In this document: positions 1 through 8,927 of the stretch, in pieces
How positions within the stretch are numbered: position 1 is the stretch's first letter
Layout of the letters: each line of letters opens with the position of its first letter
NCBI RefSeq assembly: GCF_000364605.1
Contig: NZ_KB822578.1
Coordinates: forward strand, 310,001 to 374,000
Origin: Nocardioides sp. Iso805N
GTDB lineage: Bacteria; Actinomycetota; Actinomycetes; Propionibacteriales; Nocardioidaceae
Direction: 5' to 3'
Length of the DNA stretch: 64,000 nt
Translations under genes and position numbers: made by a program
Notes under the pieces: model-generated
Told to the model about the DNA's origin: nothing
The model's input: only the letters and a program-made list of their open reading frames with translations
Databases searched by the model: none

Positions 1-579
1 GCCCACGACCTGCTGGAGCAGGTCAACGGTACCGACGTGACCTCGCCCGACGCGGCGGTCAAGGCGATCCAGGCGGCGCCGGCAGGCAAGCCGGTCGAGC
101 TGACAGTGCTGCGCGACGGCAAGCAGACCACCGTCTCGTTCACACCCGGGGAGAAGAACGGCAAGCCCTACCTCGGCGTCTCGCTCGGGATGGGCTACAA
201 GTTCCCGTTCCAGGTCTCGGTGGACATCGACCCGGCGATCGGCGGCCCGAGCGCGGGCCTGATGTTCTCGCTCGGCATCTACGACACCCTCACGCCCGGA
301 TCGCTGACCGACGGCAAGCCGATCGCCGGCACCGGCGAGATCGAGACCGACGGCAGCGTCGGGCCGATCGGCGGCATCCAGCAGAAGATCCCGGCGGCGC
401 GCGACGCCGGCGCCAAGCTCTTCCTGGTCCCGGCCGACAACTGCAACGACGCCGAGGGCGCCAACAACGGCAGCATGCGGCTGGTCAAGGTGACCACCAT
501 GGACTCGGCCGTGAAGGCGATCCAGACCTGGGTGAAGAACCCCAACGCGACCCTGCCGACCTGTGGGAGTGCCTCATGA
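1..579 (+). CDS. PDZ/Lon-protease-domain protein (YlbL family), 3' part
   Basis: The reading frame is open from base 1, so the N-terminus lies upstream of the window; 192 residues are visible. They comprise the end of a PDZ domain (about residues 1-55, with NGTDVTSPDAAV) and a Lon-type S16 peptidase domain. The catalytic serine is in IGGPSAGLMFSL and the lysine in GGIQQKIPAARDAG, the Ser-Lys dyad of the family. YlbL-type proteins normally have an N-terminal membrane anchor and face the outside; that part cannot be seen here. The stop codon overlaps the next start (ATGA at 576-579), so the two genes are probably translationally coupled. In actinobacteria this protein is usually followed by a PPA1309 and a UPF0182 gene, as here. 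Confidence 0.9.
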   Translation, partial: AHDLLEQVNGTDVTSPDAAVKAIQAAPAGKPVELTVLRDGKQTTVSFTPGEKNGKPYLGVSLGMGYKFPFQVSVDIDPAIGGPSAGLMFSLGIYDTLTPGSLTDGKPIAGTGEIETDGSVGPIGGIQQKIPAARDAGAKLFLVPADNCNDAEGANNGSMRLVKVTTMDSAVKAIQTWVKNPNATLPTCGSAS

Positions 580-1181
580 GCGAGTACGACGAGCAGCGCG
601 ACAACGAGCTCGAGGGCGTCGACGGGTTCAGCGGCGAGCTCGACGACGACCTCGACACCGACCCGGCGCTGGCCGCCGCCGTTCTGGAGATCGAGGAGCA
701 TGCCGCGGGGGAGGGCTGGGATCGCCCGGCGCGGCTCTACGCGCTGGTCGACACCGCCACCCTGGTAGCGCAGGAGCCCGCCCTGGCCTCGCTGATGGGC
801 CTGGACGCGGCCTCGGCCCAAGGGTCGCTGACACCGATCGAGCAGGACCAGCTCGCCCCGCACGTGCAGCTCGAGGACGTCCTTCCCACGCTGGTGTGGC
901 CGGAGGGCGTGGTGGGCTGTGCTGCCGTCGTAGAGCGGCTCGTGCTGCCGCCGGACGTCAGCGGCGAGATCCCCGAGGACCCGAGCGCCGCGGCCGAGTT
1001 CGCCGCCAGTCATCCGGCCCGGCAGGAGGTGCGCATCATCGCAGGCGTCACCCGTGCCGGTGCCACCTACAGCGCGCTGCGGCTACGCTCGCACGACGAC
1101 GCTGCCTCGGTCGCCGCGGGCGCCGACCTGGTGCCACAGCTGACCCAGCTGCTCGCGGCCACTCTGGAGAGCGACGCGTGA
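576..1181 (+). CDS. PPA1309 family protein
   Basis: 201-residue soluble acidic protein. The N-terminus is rich in Asp and Glu. The core has the family pattern: AAAVLEIEEHAAGEGWDRPA near residue 35, LYALVDTATL, then a conserved LPTLVWPEGVVGCA segment and a C-terminal VPQLTQLLAATLE helix. No catalytic motif is recognisable and no biochemical role is established. It starts inside the stop of the Lon-domain gene (4-bp overlap) and is followed after 64 bp by the UPF0182 gene, so it probably belongs to one transcript. The assignment rests on sequence pattern and on this conserved actinobacterial gene order. Confidence 0.85.
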   Translation: MSEYDEQRDNELEGVDGFSGELDDDLDTDPALAAAVLEIEEHAAGEGWDRPARLYALVDTATLVAQEPALASLMGLDAASAQGSLTPIEQDQLAPHVQLEDVLPTLVWPEGVVGCAAVVERLVLPPDVSGEIPEDPSAAAEFAASHPARQEVRIIAGVTRAGATYSALRLRSHDDAASVAAGADLVPQLTQLLAATLESDA

Positions 1182-1245
1182 ACACCCCCTTCGGCTCCTC
1201 GCTGCGCGACCCCGCTGGACCCGCCACGGCGTACGGGGACCCCGC

Positions 1246-4167
1246 ATGAGCGAGCACTACGACGACGACCGCGCCGAGGCGCCCCGATCGTCGGGCCGGC
1301 TGCGGGTGCTCACCGCGAGCGCGCTCGTGCTCGTCATCGCCATCGTCCTGGTCAACAGGTTCGCGGTGTTCTACACCGATCGCCTCTGGTACGACTCGGT
1401 CCACGCAGGCCACGTCTTCACCACCCTGTTCTGGACCAAGGTGGGGCTGTTCGCCGTCTTCGGCGTGCTGATGGCGGTCGTGATCGGCGGCTCGATGGTG
1501 GCCGCGTTCCGGGTGCGGCCGTTCTTCACGCCGGAAGAGGAGCACAGCAGCCTGAGCCGTTACCGGGACGCGATCACGCCGATCCGCACCTGGCTGCTGA
1601 TCGGCGTGAGCGTGGTCAGCGGCATCTTCGCGGGCGTCTCAGGTGCCGGCCGATGGCGCTCCTACCTGCTGTGGCGGCACGGCGGCTCCTTTGGACAGAA
1701 GGACCCGCACTTCCACAAGGACGTCGGCTTCTACGTCTTCGACCTGCCCTGGTGGCACTTCCTGGTCGACTTCGCCCTCACCGCGACCGCGCTCGGCCTG
1801 GTCGCAGGAGTGGTGGTGCACTACCTGTACGGCGGCATCAAGCTGCAGGGCAGCCAGCGGATGACACCGGCCGCGCAGGCGCACGTCTCGGTGCTGCTCG
1901 GCGTGTTCGTGCTGCTCAAGGCGGTCGACTACTGGCTCGACCGCTACGACCTGGTGCACAGCAGCGGGCCGCTGTTCACCGGCATCGGCTTCACCGACGA
2001 TCACGCGGTGCTGCCGGCCAAGAACATCCTGACCGGCATCGCGGTGATCTGCGCGGTGCTGCTCTTCCTCAACGTCTGGCGCCGCACCTGGGAGCTGCCC
2101 TCGATCGGGCTGGCGCTGCTGGTGCTCTCCTCGGTGCTGCTCGGGCTGATCTGGCCGGCCATCGTGCAGGGGTTCCAGGTCAACCCGTCCCGCTCGGACA
2201 AGGAGCGGTCCTACGTGGCGGCCAACATCGCCGCGACGCGGACGGCGTACGCGATCGACGACGCGCACGTGCAGGAGCAGACCTACCCGGACACCGCGAA
2301 CGCGTCGAAGGCGAACGCGGACGCCCTCGACGAGCAGGCATCCTCGCTGCCGGTCGCCGACCCGGTGGCGTTGCAGCCGCAGTTCGAGCAGACCCAGCAG
2401 GTGAAGTCCTACTACCAGGTGACCAACCCGCTCGACGTCGACCGCTACTCCGTCGACGGGCAGGACCGCGCCGTGGTGCTGGGTGTGCGCGAGGTCAAGG
2501 ACAGCGGCATCACCGGCAGCGACCGCAACTGGACCAACCTGCACACCGTCTACACCCACAGCGACGGCGTCATCGCCGCCTACGCCAACCAGCGCGACCG
2601 GTCGAACACCACCGAGAGCCGCGACGTGCAATGGGCTCAGACCAGCGATGTCGACGACATCAGCGGCGGACCGTTCGAGGACCGGATCTACTACGGCGAG
2701 GACAGCCCGAACTACTCCGTCGTCGGGCGGCCGAAGGGCGCCTCCTCCGTCGAGCTGGACCTCGGCAGCAACGGTTCGGACAACGCCACCACCACGACGT
2801 ACGACGGCGAGGGCGGGGTGGCGATCGACTCCACCTTCCGGCAGCTGCTCTACGCGGTGAAGTTCGGCTCTGCGAGCTTCCTGCTCAGCGAGCGGGTCAA
2901 CGACCAGTCCAAGGTGCTCTACAACCGCGACCCGAAGACCGCCGTGCACAAGGTCGCGCCCTGGCTCACCCTGGACAACAACCCCTACCCGGTGGTGACC
3001 GGCGGACGGATCGTCTGGGTGGTGGACGGCTACACCACCACCGACGAGTACCCGGAGTCCGAGCGCAAGTCGCTGCGCGACATGACCGACGACGCCTCCC
3101 AGGCGACCCCGGGTCTGCGCGCGCTGCCCAACGACGACATCAACTACATGCGCAACTCGGTCAAGGCGACCGTGGACGCCTACGACGGCACCGTGACGCT
3201 CTACGAGTGGGACTCCGACCCGATCCTCAAGGCGTGGGAGTCCGCCTTCCCCGGCGTGGTCAAGCCCAAGGCTGACATCCCGGCCAACCTGCTCACGCAC
3301 CTGCGCTACCCCGACTACCTCTACAAGGTGCAGCGCTACCAGCTGGCTCGCTATCACGTCACCAATGCCACCGACTTCCTGCGCGGCTCGGACCGCTGGC
3401 AGGTCCCGGAGTCGCCATCGGTGCCCGGCCACCTGCAGACCCCCGCGCGGATGTTCCTGGACTCCGCCGACGGCACCCAGACCTGGTCGATGACCTCGAC
3501 GTTCGTGCCCGACAGTCGCAGCAACCTCGCGTCGATCATGACGGTGAACTCGGAGGCCGGGTCGAGCAACTACGGGAAGATCACCTTGCTCACCGGCTTC
3601 GACCAGAACGCGAGCGGGCCGGCGCAGGTCTACAACGCGTTCCGGAACAACACCAAGATCGCCGAGGTGATCGGTGCCTTCGCGCGCAGTGGCAGCTCGG
3701 CCGTCTACGGCAACCTGCTGACGGTGCCGCTGACCAAGGCGGGCTTGCTGTACGTGCAGCCGGTGTACGCGGTGCAGGCCACCGGGTCGCCCTCCTCCTA
3801 CCCCGTGCTGGCCTATGTGCTGGTCTCCTACGACGGCCAGCTCGGCTACGGCCCGACCCTGGGCGATGCGCTGACCGACGCGCTGAAGAACGGGGGAGAG
3901 GGCAGCACGACCACGACCCCCGGCGGAGGTGCGACGGGCTCGCCCACGCCGTCGCCTACCGGCTCACCTTCGTCCGGTCCGTCAACGTCGCCCTCCACCT
4001 CGCCCGCCAACACCGGCGCGGCCGCGTTGCTCGAACAGGCCAAGGCTCTCTTCGCCCAGGCGGACGAGGCCGGCAAGGCCGGGCAGTACGTGAAGCGTGA
4101 GCGGTTGATCAAGCAGGCCGAGCAGAAGGTCTCGCAGGCTGCCGGGAAGCTGTCCGCCCAGCAGTGA
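1246..4167 (+). CDS. UPF0182 family large membrane protein
   Basis: 973 residues. After a short acidic head come about seven hydrophobic segments in the first 320 residues (for example LRVLTASALVLVIAIVLV at about 20-37). A large polar, probably extracytoplasmic region follows. It contains the family-typical stretch RTAYAIDDAHVQEQ, LDVDRYSVDG, and WLTLDNNPYPVV (about 585). The C-terminus carries a low-complexity Ser/Thr/Pro/Gly linker (about 890-925) and then a helix of Ala/Gln/Lys that may be a coiled coil. The function of UPF0182 proteins is unknown. The length fits the family (about 950-1000). The start is the ATG 65 bp after the PPA1309 stop. Confidence 0.92.
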   Translation: MSEHYDDDRAEAPRSSGRLRVLTASALVLVIAIVLVNRFAVFYTDRLWYDSVHAGHVFTTLFWTKVGLFAVFGVLMAVVIGGSMVAAFRVRPFFTPEEEHSSLSRYRDAITPIRTWLLIGVSVVSGIFAGVSGAGRWRSYLLWRHGGSFGQKDPHFHKDVGFYVFDLPWWHFLVDFALTATALGLVAGVVVHYLYGGIKLQGSQRMTPAAQAHVSVLLGVFVLLKAVDYWLDRYDLVHSSGPLFTGIGFTDDHAVLPAKNILTGIAVICAVLLFLNVWRRTWELPSIGLALLVLSSVLLGLIWPAIVQGFQVNPSRSDKERSYVAANIAATRTAYAIDDAHVQEQTYPDTANASKANADALDEQASSLPVADPVALQPQFEQTQQVKSYYQVTNPLDVDRYSVDGQDRAVVLGVREVKDSGITGSDRNWTNLHTVYTHSDGVIAAYANQRDRSNTTESRDVQWAQTSDVDDISGGPFEDRIYYGEDSPNYSVVGRPKGASSVELDLGSNGSDNATTTTYDGEGGVAIDSTFRQLLYAVKFGSASFLLSERVNDQSKVLYNRDPKTAVHKVAPWLTLDNNPYPVVTGGRIVWVVDGYTTTDEYPESERKSLRDMTDDASQATPGLRALPNDDINYMRNSVKATVDAYDGTVTLYEWDSDPILKAWESAFPGVVKPKADIPANLLTHLRYPDYLYKVQRYQLARYHVTNATDFLRGSDRWQVPESPSVPGHLQTPARMFLDSADGTQTWSMTSTFVPDSRSNLASIMTVNSEAGSSNYGKITLLTGFDQNASGPAQVYNAFRNNTKIAEVIGAFARSGSSAVYGNLLTVPLTKAGLLYVQPVYAVQATGSPSSYPVLAYVLVSYDGQLGYGPTLGDALTDALKNGGEGSTTTTPGGGATGSPTPSPTGSPSSGPSTSPSTSPANTGAAALLEQAKALFAQADEAGKAGQYVKRERLIKQAEQKVSQAAGKLSAQQ

Positions 4168-4220
4168 CCTGCTCCCGATTTGGCCCGGATGTGGGCCCGG
4201 GGTAGTGTTCTACCTACCGA

Positions 4221-4294
4221 CGCGGGGTGGAGCAGCTCGGTAGCTCGCTGGGCTCATAACCCAGAGGTCACAGGTTCAAATCCTGTCCCCGCTA
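4221..4294 (+). tRNA. initiator tRNA-Met (fMet), CAT anticodon, copy 1
   Basis: Cloverleaf read by eye: acceptor CGCGGGG with CCCCGCT, D-stem GAGC/GCTC, anticodon stem CTGGG/CCCAG with loop CTCATAA, T-stem ACAGG/CCTGT with loop TTCAAAT. Initiator hallmarks are an unpaired 1:72 position (C with T), three consecutive G-C pairs next to the anticodon loop, and A11-T24 in the D-stem. The 3' end reads A then CAAAG, so CCA is not encoded and must be added by the CCA-adding enzyme. The body is identical over its 74 bases to the second copy at 16144. Confidence 0.95.
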
Positions 4295-4300
4295 CAAAGG

Positions 4301-4334
4301 TTCAGGCCCGGAATCCACGGATTCCGGGCCTGAA
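4301..4334 (+). terminator. Rho-independent-like terminator after tRNA copy 1
   Basis: Perfect 15-bp inverted repeat (left arm TTCAGGCCCGGAATC at 4301-4315, right arm 4320-4334) with a CACG loop, starting 6 bases after the tRNA. There is no real T-run after it, as is common in high-GC actinobacteria. Confidence 0.8.
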
Positions 4335-4411
4335 AGCATTTGCCGCCCGGCGGAGTGGGATGCGCGCCGCGGGATTGCGGCCGCTCAGGCTAATGGCACC
4401 CGACCCCCGCG

Positions 4412-5914
4412 ATGGTGGCCGATGTGAGTGTCGTCGGGTCCCTCGGAGCGGCGGACAGGCACGTTCACCTGGATCGTCGGCGGCGAGGACACCGCTGGTC
4501 GGCCGGCATCCCGTTCGCCGTCCTCGCCGTGGTCGCGCGTGTCCTGATCGTCAGGCTGCCGCTCACCCCCGACGAGGGCGGCTATCTGCTGGCGGCCTCG
4601 CAATGGCATCTGGGCACGTCGACGTACGGCGCCTATTTCGTCGACCGGCCCCCGTTGCTGATGGCGATCTATGCCGGTGCGGACCTGCTGGGTGGTGGGC
4701 TGGCGCTGCGTGTCATCGGCGTGGTGGCGGCGGCGGTCGCGGTGCTGATCGCCGGCCGGATCGGTGGCCGCGCCGCTGCCGCTGCTGCGGCCGTCTTCGT
4801 GATCACGCCGTTGTTCGGCACCGGCAACGTGGACGGCGAGCTGCTGGCGCTCCCGCTCGTCCTCGGCGGCCTGTTGATGCTGGTGCGTGCCCTCACCCCG
4901 GCCGAGCCTCATCTGGGCCGTGTTGCGGCAGCTGCCGGGGTGCTGGCGATGGCGGCCGTCCTGGTCAAGCAGGACATGGTCGATGTCTTCGTCGGGGCGG
5001 TCGGGGCGAGCGCGGCGCTGGCGGTGGATCGGCGGTGGCAGCACCTCAGGGAGCTGCTCATCGGATTCGCGGTCGGCGCGCTGTCAACCGGGGTTTCGGC
5101 GCTCGGCCTGGCATGGCTGCGTGGCACCTCGCCGACCCGACTCTGGGACGCCTTGGTGACCTTCCGCGTCCAGGCAGGAGCGGTGATCTCCGCCAACGGC
5201 GACGCAGCGGGCGGAACCACGGAGCGCCTCCATGTCATGCTCCGGGCGCTGGTCCTCTCGGGCGCTCCGCTCGTCGCCGTCGTCGCTCTGGTGGCAGCGG
5301 GCATGCCGCCGATGGGCCCCTCCCGGGGAAGAGCACCCGAGCTCGACCTGCGGTGGGTCGCTGTGCCGGTGCTCACCTGGGAAGCCGTCGGCGCCCTCCT
5401 GGGCGGCAGCTACTGGCTGCACTACCTGATCGCGCTGATCCCAGGCATCGTCCTGCTCGTCGCCGCGGTGCCTCTGCACGCCTCGACCTGGAAGCGACGT
5501 CTGCTGGCCGGCGCGCTCGTCATCGCCGGGATCAGCACGTCGGACCTGTTCGCGCAGGGTGTGGCGCACCAGCCCGCCCCGAGCAGTGATGCCCAGGTCT
5601 CGGCGTACCTCGCCGCGCACCGGCGCTCGGGCACGACGGTGGTGGTGGCCTTCGGACATCCGAACATCGTCTATGACGCCGGCATGACGAGTCCCTATGA
5701 GCACCTGTGGAGTCTCTCGGTCCGGGTGCGCGACCCGAGACTGTCCGAACTGATGACGGTCATGGGCGAGCCTCAAGCCCCGCAATGGGTCGTGGTCGCA
5801 GGCGCCTCCCTCGACACGTGGGGCGTCGATGCCACTGCTGCGGAGCAGGTGCTGCGCCAGCACTATCGGCTGGCGACGACGGTCGAGGACTGGCGCGTCT
5901 TCGAGAGGAACTGA
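4412..5914 (+). CDS. GT-C fold membrane glycosyltransferase (GT39/PMT-like)
   Basis: 500-residue integral membrane protein with about ten hydrophobic helices. Just after the first helix it has PDEGGYLLAASQWHLG, followed by YFVDRPPLLMAIYAGADLLG. This is the first-loop acidic motif plus the RPP-L helix start typical of polyprenyl-phosphate-sugar dependent GT-C enzymes (ArnT/PMT-like). Such enzymes transfer a sugar from a polyprenyl phosphate carrier on the outer face of the membrane. The C-terminal 120 residues form a soluble domain. Acceptor and donor cannot be told from sequence. It stands alone between the tRNA terminator and a convergent histidine kinase gene (14 bp away). The start codon is uncertain; no clear ribosome binding site precedes the ATG at 4412. 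Confidence 0.75.
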   Translation: MVADVSVVGSLGAADRHVHLDRRRRGHRWSAGIPFAVLAVVARVLIVRLPLTPDEGGYLLAASQWHLGTSTYGAYFVDRPPLLMAIYAGADLLGGGLALRVIGVVAAAVAVLIAGRIGGRAAAAAAAVFVITPLFGTGNVDGELLALPLVLGGLLMLVRALTPAEPHLGRVAAAAGVLAMAAVLVKQDMVDVFVGAVGASAALAVDRRWQHLRELLIGFAVGALSTGVSALGLAWLRGTSPTRLWDALVTFRVQAGAVISANGDAAGGTTERLHVMLRALVLSGAPLVAVVALVAAGMPPMGPSRGRAPELDLRWVAVPVLTWEAVGALLGGSYWLHYLIALIPGIVLLVAAVPLHASTWKRRLLAGALVIAGISTSDLFAQGVAHQPAPSSDAQVSAYLAAHRRSGTTVVVAFGHPNIVYDAGMTSPYEHLWSLSVRVRDPRLSELMTVMGEPQAPQWVVVAGASLDTWGVDATAAEQVLRQHYRLATTVEDWRVFERN

Positions 5915-5928
5915 CCGCGACGGCGTGG

Positions 5929-7326
5929 CTACTGATCTGCCGAGGTCGGTGCCGCGGCCGGAAGCCTGATCTCGAAGACGGCGCCGCCCGATGGCGCGCG
6001 CGTCTGCAGCGTCACGTCGCCGCCGACACTGCGCGCCACCCGGCGGGCCAGGGCGAGGCCCAGCCCACTCCCGCCGCTGCGCGTCTGGCCAGGGACGAAG
6101 ATGGCCTCGGCATCGCGTTCCTGCACCCCCGGGCCGTTGTCGGCGACCCGGATGAGGGTCCAATCGCCTTGTTGCGCAGCGGTGATCTCGACGTGGTCCG
6201 CGTGCTGGACGGCATTCTCCAGGACGGGTGCGATGGCGCGCGCCGCCAGCGCGGGCGTCACAGCCACGCGGGGGTCGCAGGCGAGTGCCACCTCGATCCG
6301 CTCTGCGTCCGGAAGGTCTCGCAGGAGAGCGCGTACGACGGCCTCGACGTCCGCCTCGTCGGTGTGGGCGCCCGTCGCCTTGGAACGCGCCAGGTCGACC
6401 AGCCCGGTGATGGTGGCCGCCATGTCATGACACGACGCCGTGATGTATCCCAGGTCCTCGCGCAGCTCGTCGTCGAGGTCGTCGCGGTCGGAGATGACCT
6501 CGGCGGTGGCGAGCACGGCGGTCAGGGGCGTTCGCAGCTCGTGGGCCAGCTCTGAGGTGAGACGCTGTTCGTCGAGGATGGCGCGGCGTACGCGATCAAG
6601 GAGCCGGTCGAGGGTGTGGCCCAGCGCCCGGATCTCGTTGGACGGCGGTCCCAGACCGAACCGACGGTCGAGATCGTGCTCGCTCCATGCCTCGGCGGTG
6701 TGTGCCATCTGGGCCACCGGCGCGAGCGCGCGACGACTCGCCCAGGCGACCAGGATCGTGGCGAGGACGACGATGACGCCGCCGATGCCGACCGAGATCG
6801 CCAGCGCGCCGTGGATGATCTCCTGATAGCTGTCGAGGCGCTCGGAGATGACCACGACACCGTGCGCTCCGGTCGGGGTCGTGAACGGCTGCCCGAGCAG
6901 TTCGAAGGCGTCACCGATGTGCGTACGCCGAGCGACCTTCGTGGTCGACAGCTCGTCGAAGACGTGTGCCTGCGATGGCGGTACGACCCCCGCGACGAGC
7001 GCTCCGGTCTGGTCGTAGACGGCGACGCCGGGGTCCATCCGGGCGTCCGGGATGGCGAGCAGACCGCTGGACGTGCCCGCCTCGGCTGAGCTGATCACCG
7101 CGTCGGCGCGGTCGTCGAGCACCTTGACGACGGCGCTGTGCGAGGAGCGTGAGAGTGCGACCTGGATGACGAGGACGAGCAGCACCGCCACCGTCGTACC
7201 GAAGATGGCGGTCACGCTGACCAGCCGCCGCCGGTAGGACAGGTTGTCAGCGCCGAAGCCGAACCACGAGGCGACCCTTCGCAGGGGCGTCATCGCTGGC
7301 GAAGGCCGGGTGGGGGAGCTGTTCAC
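5929..7326 (-). CDS. sensor histidine kinase (HAMP, HisKA, HATPase_c)
   Basis: About 465 residues from a GTG whose first bases overlap the stop of the response regulator (GTGA); an ATG 11 codons later at 7293 is an alternative start. Layout: first membrane helix (VLLVLVIQVAL, about 45), extracytoplasmic sensor of about 110 residues, second helix (ISVGIGGVIVVLATILVAW), HAMP, then the phospho-acceptor motif SELAHELRTPLTAV. The ATPase domain has N box LENAVQHA, G1 box ADNGPGVQE and G2 box GSGLGLALAR. This is a standard class I kinase that would phosphorylate the regulator encoded just upstream in the same operon. The input signal is unknown. The COG4705 membrane protein heads the same operon, which hints at a membrane-related signal. 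Confidence 0.93.
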   Translation of the reverse strand: MNSSPTRPSPAMTPLRRVASWFGFGADNLSYRRRLVSVTAIFGTTVAVLLVLVIQVALSRSSHSAVVKVLDDRADAVISSAEAGTSSGLLAIPDARMDPGVAVYDQTGALVAGVVPPSQAHVFDELSTTKVARRTHIGDAFELLGQPFTTPTGAHGVVVISERLDSYQEIIHGALAISVGIGGVIVVLATILVAWASRRALAPVAQMAHTAEAWSEHDLDRRFGLGPPSNEIRALGHTLDRLLDRVRRAILDEQRLTSELAHELRTPLTAVLATAEVISDRDDLDDELREDLGYITASCHDMAATITGLVDLARSKATGAHTDEADVEAVVRALLRDLPDAERIEVALACDPRVAVTPALAARAIAPVLENAVQHADHVEITAAQQGDWTLIRVADNGPGVQERDAEAIFVPGQTRSGGSGLGLALARRVARSVGGDVTLQTRAPSGGAVFEIRLPAAAPTSADQ

Positions 7327-7985
7327 GAGACCTTGAAGCCGACCCCGCGCACGGTCTCGAGGGACAGCGGCGACGCGATCGACTCCAGCTTCACCCGGAC
7401 ACGCCTGATGAAGCTGTCGATCGTGTTCTCGGCCACGATCGCACCATCGGGCCACGCTGCTGAGACGACGGCCTGACGGCGTACGACCTCGTCGGGCCGT
7501 GACAGGACCGCCGCCAGGATCCGGTACTCGGTCGGCGTCAGAGCCACCTCCCCGGTCTCGGACCGGACGGTGTGTCGCAACGGGTCGAGGACCAGGGCCG
7601 CGTCGACCGGATCGCGCCGCGCTGCGCGGCTGATCAGGACGTTGAGCCGGGCGACGACCTCCTTGATCTCGAACGGCTTGACGACGTAGTCCTCGGCTCC
7701 GACGGCGAAGCCCTGCAGCTTCTCGTGCGTGCCACCCAGCGCAGTGAGGAAGAGGACCGGGGCGTCCTGGCCGGCGGCCTTCAGCGCCTGGACCACGTCG
7801 CGACCGTCGGCGTCGGGAAGACCGATGTCCATGACGATGGCGTCCAGACCGGCTTTGGTGCCGAAGAGACTGATCGCCTCGGCTCCGTTGAAGGCTGCGA
7901 CCACCGCCATGCCGGCCTGCTCCAGGCCGCGGCTCAGGGCGCGCCTGATGGCCGGCTGGTCCTCGCAGATCCCGATCGTCGCCAT
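7323..7985 (-). CDS. OmpR/PhoP-family response regulator
   Basis: 220 residues. The receiver domain has the acidic pair ED at residues 8-9, the phospho-acceptor Asp at 53 in IVMDIGLPDADG, the conserved Thr in LFLTALGG and the Lys in VVKPFEIKE. The C-terminal winged helix contains ALTPTEYRILAAVLSRPDEVV and ends VRGVGFKVS, as usual for OmpR-type DNA-binding domains. It lies between the COG4705 gene (19 bp upstream) and the kinase gene (4-bp overlap), so all three are probably one leftward transcript. Candidate targets are its own operon and the divergent FetB-like gene. That is inference from position and from the inverted repeat at 8837-8902. Confidence 0.93.
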   Translation of the reverse strand: MATIGICEDQPAIRRALSRGLEQAGMAVVAAFNGAEAISLFGTKAGLDAIVMDIGLPDADGRDVVQALKAAGQDAPVLFLTALGGTHEKLQGFAVGAEDYVVKPFEIKEVVARLNVLISRAARRDPVDAALVLDPLRHTVRSETGEVALTPTEYRILAAVLSRPDEVVRRQAVVSAAWPDGAIVAENTIDSFIRRVRVKLESIASPLSLETVRGVGFKVS

Positions 7986-8004
7986 GTCCTGATCCTCGCA
8001 TCCC

Positions 8005-8811
8005 CTACGCGACGGCGTCGGTGTCCGAGGGCATGGGCGCCTCCGTGCGATCGACGGACGTCGCGCTGAGATAGACCACGACGGCGAGGATCGCGGCGAG
8101 GAAGCCGAGGCTGGGCCACAGCGTGCCCAGGCCGAGGCCGCCCTCGGGCTTGTCGAGGGAGAGGTAGTCGCCGATGTTGGCGCCCAGGGGCCGGGTCAGG
8201 ACGAAGGCGACCCAGAAGGCGGCAACGGCGTTGGCTCCGCTCCTCCAGGCGATGAATGTCAGTGCGATCAGGCCGAGTGGCAACAGGATCGAGACGCCGG
8301 GGGTCCAGCCGGTGAGCTCGACGGTCCAGTCGCCGAGCGCGGTGCCGAGGGCGAAGGTGACCAGGACGGTGAGCCAGTACCAGCCCTCGCGGGACCGGGT
8401 GTTGACGGTGTGGATGGACAGCGTCCGCTCGCGCACCCACCAGGCGGCGAAGACGGTGGCGAGCAGGACCGAGAAGACGGTGCTGCTGATCCACAGCGGC
8501 ACGTTGTGCCCATCGGTGAGGTTGTCGGTCAGCAGCGTGCCCTCCACGCTCACCAGCACCACGGTCAGCCAGTAGATCCAGGGTGTGTAGCGGCGGGTCC
8601 GGAACTGCACTACCAGCGCCGCCACCAGTGCCACGCCGAAGAGGACCGCCGTGTTGAGCAGCCCGAAGCCGAGCGTCTCGTTGATGTAGTCGGCGAAGCT
8701 CTCACCGACGCTGGTGCACAGGATCTTGATGACCCAGAAGTAGACGGTGATCTCCGGGACCTTGTTGAGCATGGTGCCGCGCGTGATGGGCGGCGTGGTC
8801 TGCGTCGTCAT
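8005..8811 (-). CDS. COG4705-type multi-helix membrane protein, copy 1
   Basis: 268 residues from the ATG at 8811; the frame stays open upstream to 8865, and an internal ATG at 8772 is also possible. The core opens with NKVPEITVYFWVIKILCTSVGES, the signature start of COG4705 membrane-anchored proteins, and has about eight hydrophobic helices. It contains two related halves: LCTSVGESFADY in the first and TFALGTALGDWTVELTGW in the second, plus VLTRPLGANIGDYL. The function of this family is not established. It heads a leftward operon with the two-component system. A related gene lies on the other side of the FetB-like gene (9759-10577). Confidence 0.8.
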   Translation of the reverse strand: MTTQTTPPITRGTMLNKVPEITVYFWVIKILCTSVGESFADYINETLGFGLLNTAVLFGVALVAALVVQFRTRRYTPWIYWLTVVLVSVEGTLLTDNLTDGHNVPLWISSTVFSVLLATVFAAWWVRERTLSIHTVNTRSREGWYWLTVLVTFALGTALGDWTVELTGWTPGVSILLPLGLIALTFIAWRSGANAVAAFWVAFVLTRPLGANIGDYLSLDKPEGGLGLGTLWPSLGFLAAILAVVVYLSATSVDRTEAPMPSDTDAVA

Positions 8812-8836
8812 ACCGGGGAGCGTCACGGCCCGGTTG

Positions 8837-8902
8837 TGCCATTCGCCTGACCGCACGGGTGCCACTCGCGGGCCTCGAGCCCCGCCGGTCAGGTGAATGG
8901 CA
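8837..8902. promoter_or_regulatory. 17-bp imperfect inverted repeat in divergent promoter region
   Basis: Left arm TGCCATTCGCCTGACCG (8837-8853) and right arm CGGTCAGGTGAATGGCA (8886-8902) are complementary at 16 of 17 positions and are separated by 32 bases. The repeat lies exactly between the divergent COG4705 and FetB-like genes. A further partial copy, TGCCACTCG, sits inside the loop. It could be an operator pair for the neighbouring response regulator or an mRNA hairpin; the sequence alone does not decide. Confidence 0.5.
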
Positions 8903-8927
8903 TCCCCGAGCCGTGGAAGATGGAGGC

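Noticed and set aside
1639..3432. 597-residue minus-strand open frame opposite the UPF0182 gene
   Set aside because: Rich in Arg, His, Val and Gly with no family pattern; a mirror of the high-GC third positions of the real gene.
7327..8001. N-terminal 225 residues of the long frame that ends in the histidine kinase
   Set aside because: This part lies out of frame over the response regulator gene and is Arg/Gly-rich; the kinase starts at 7326 or 7293.
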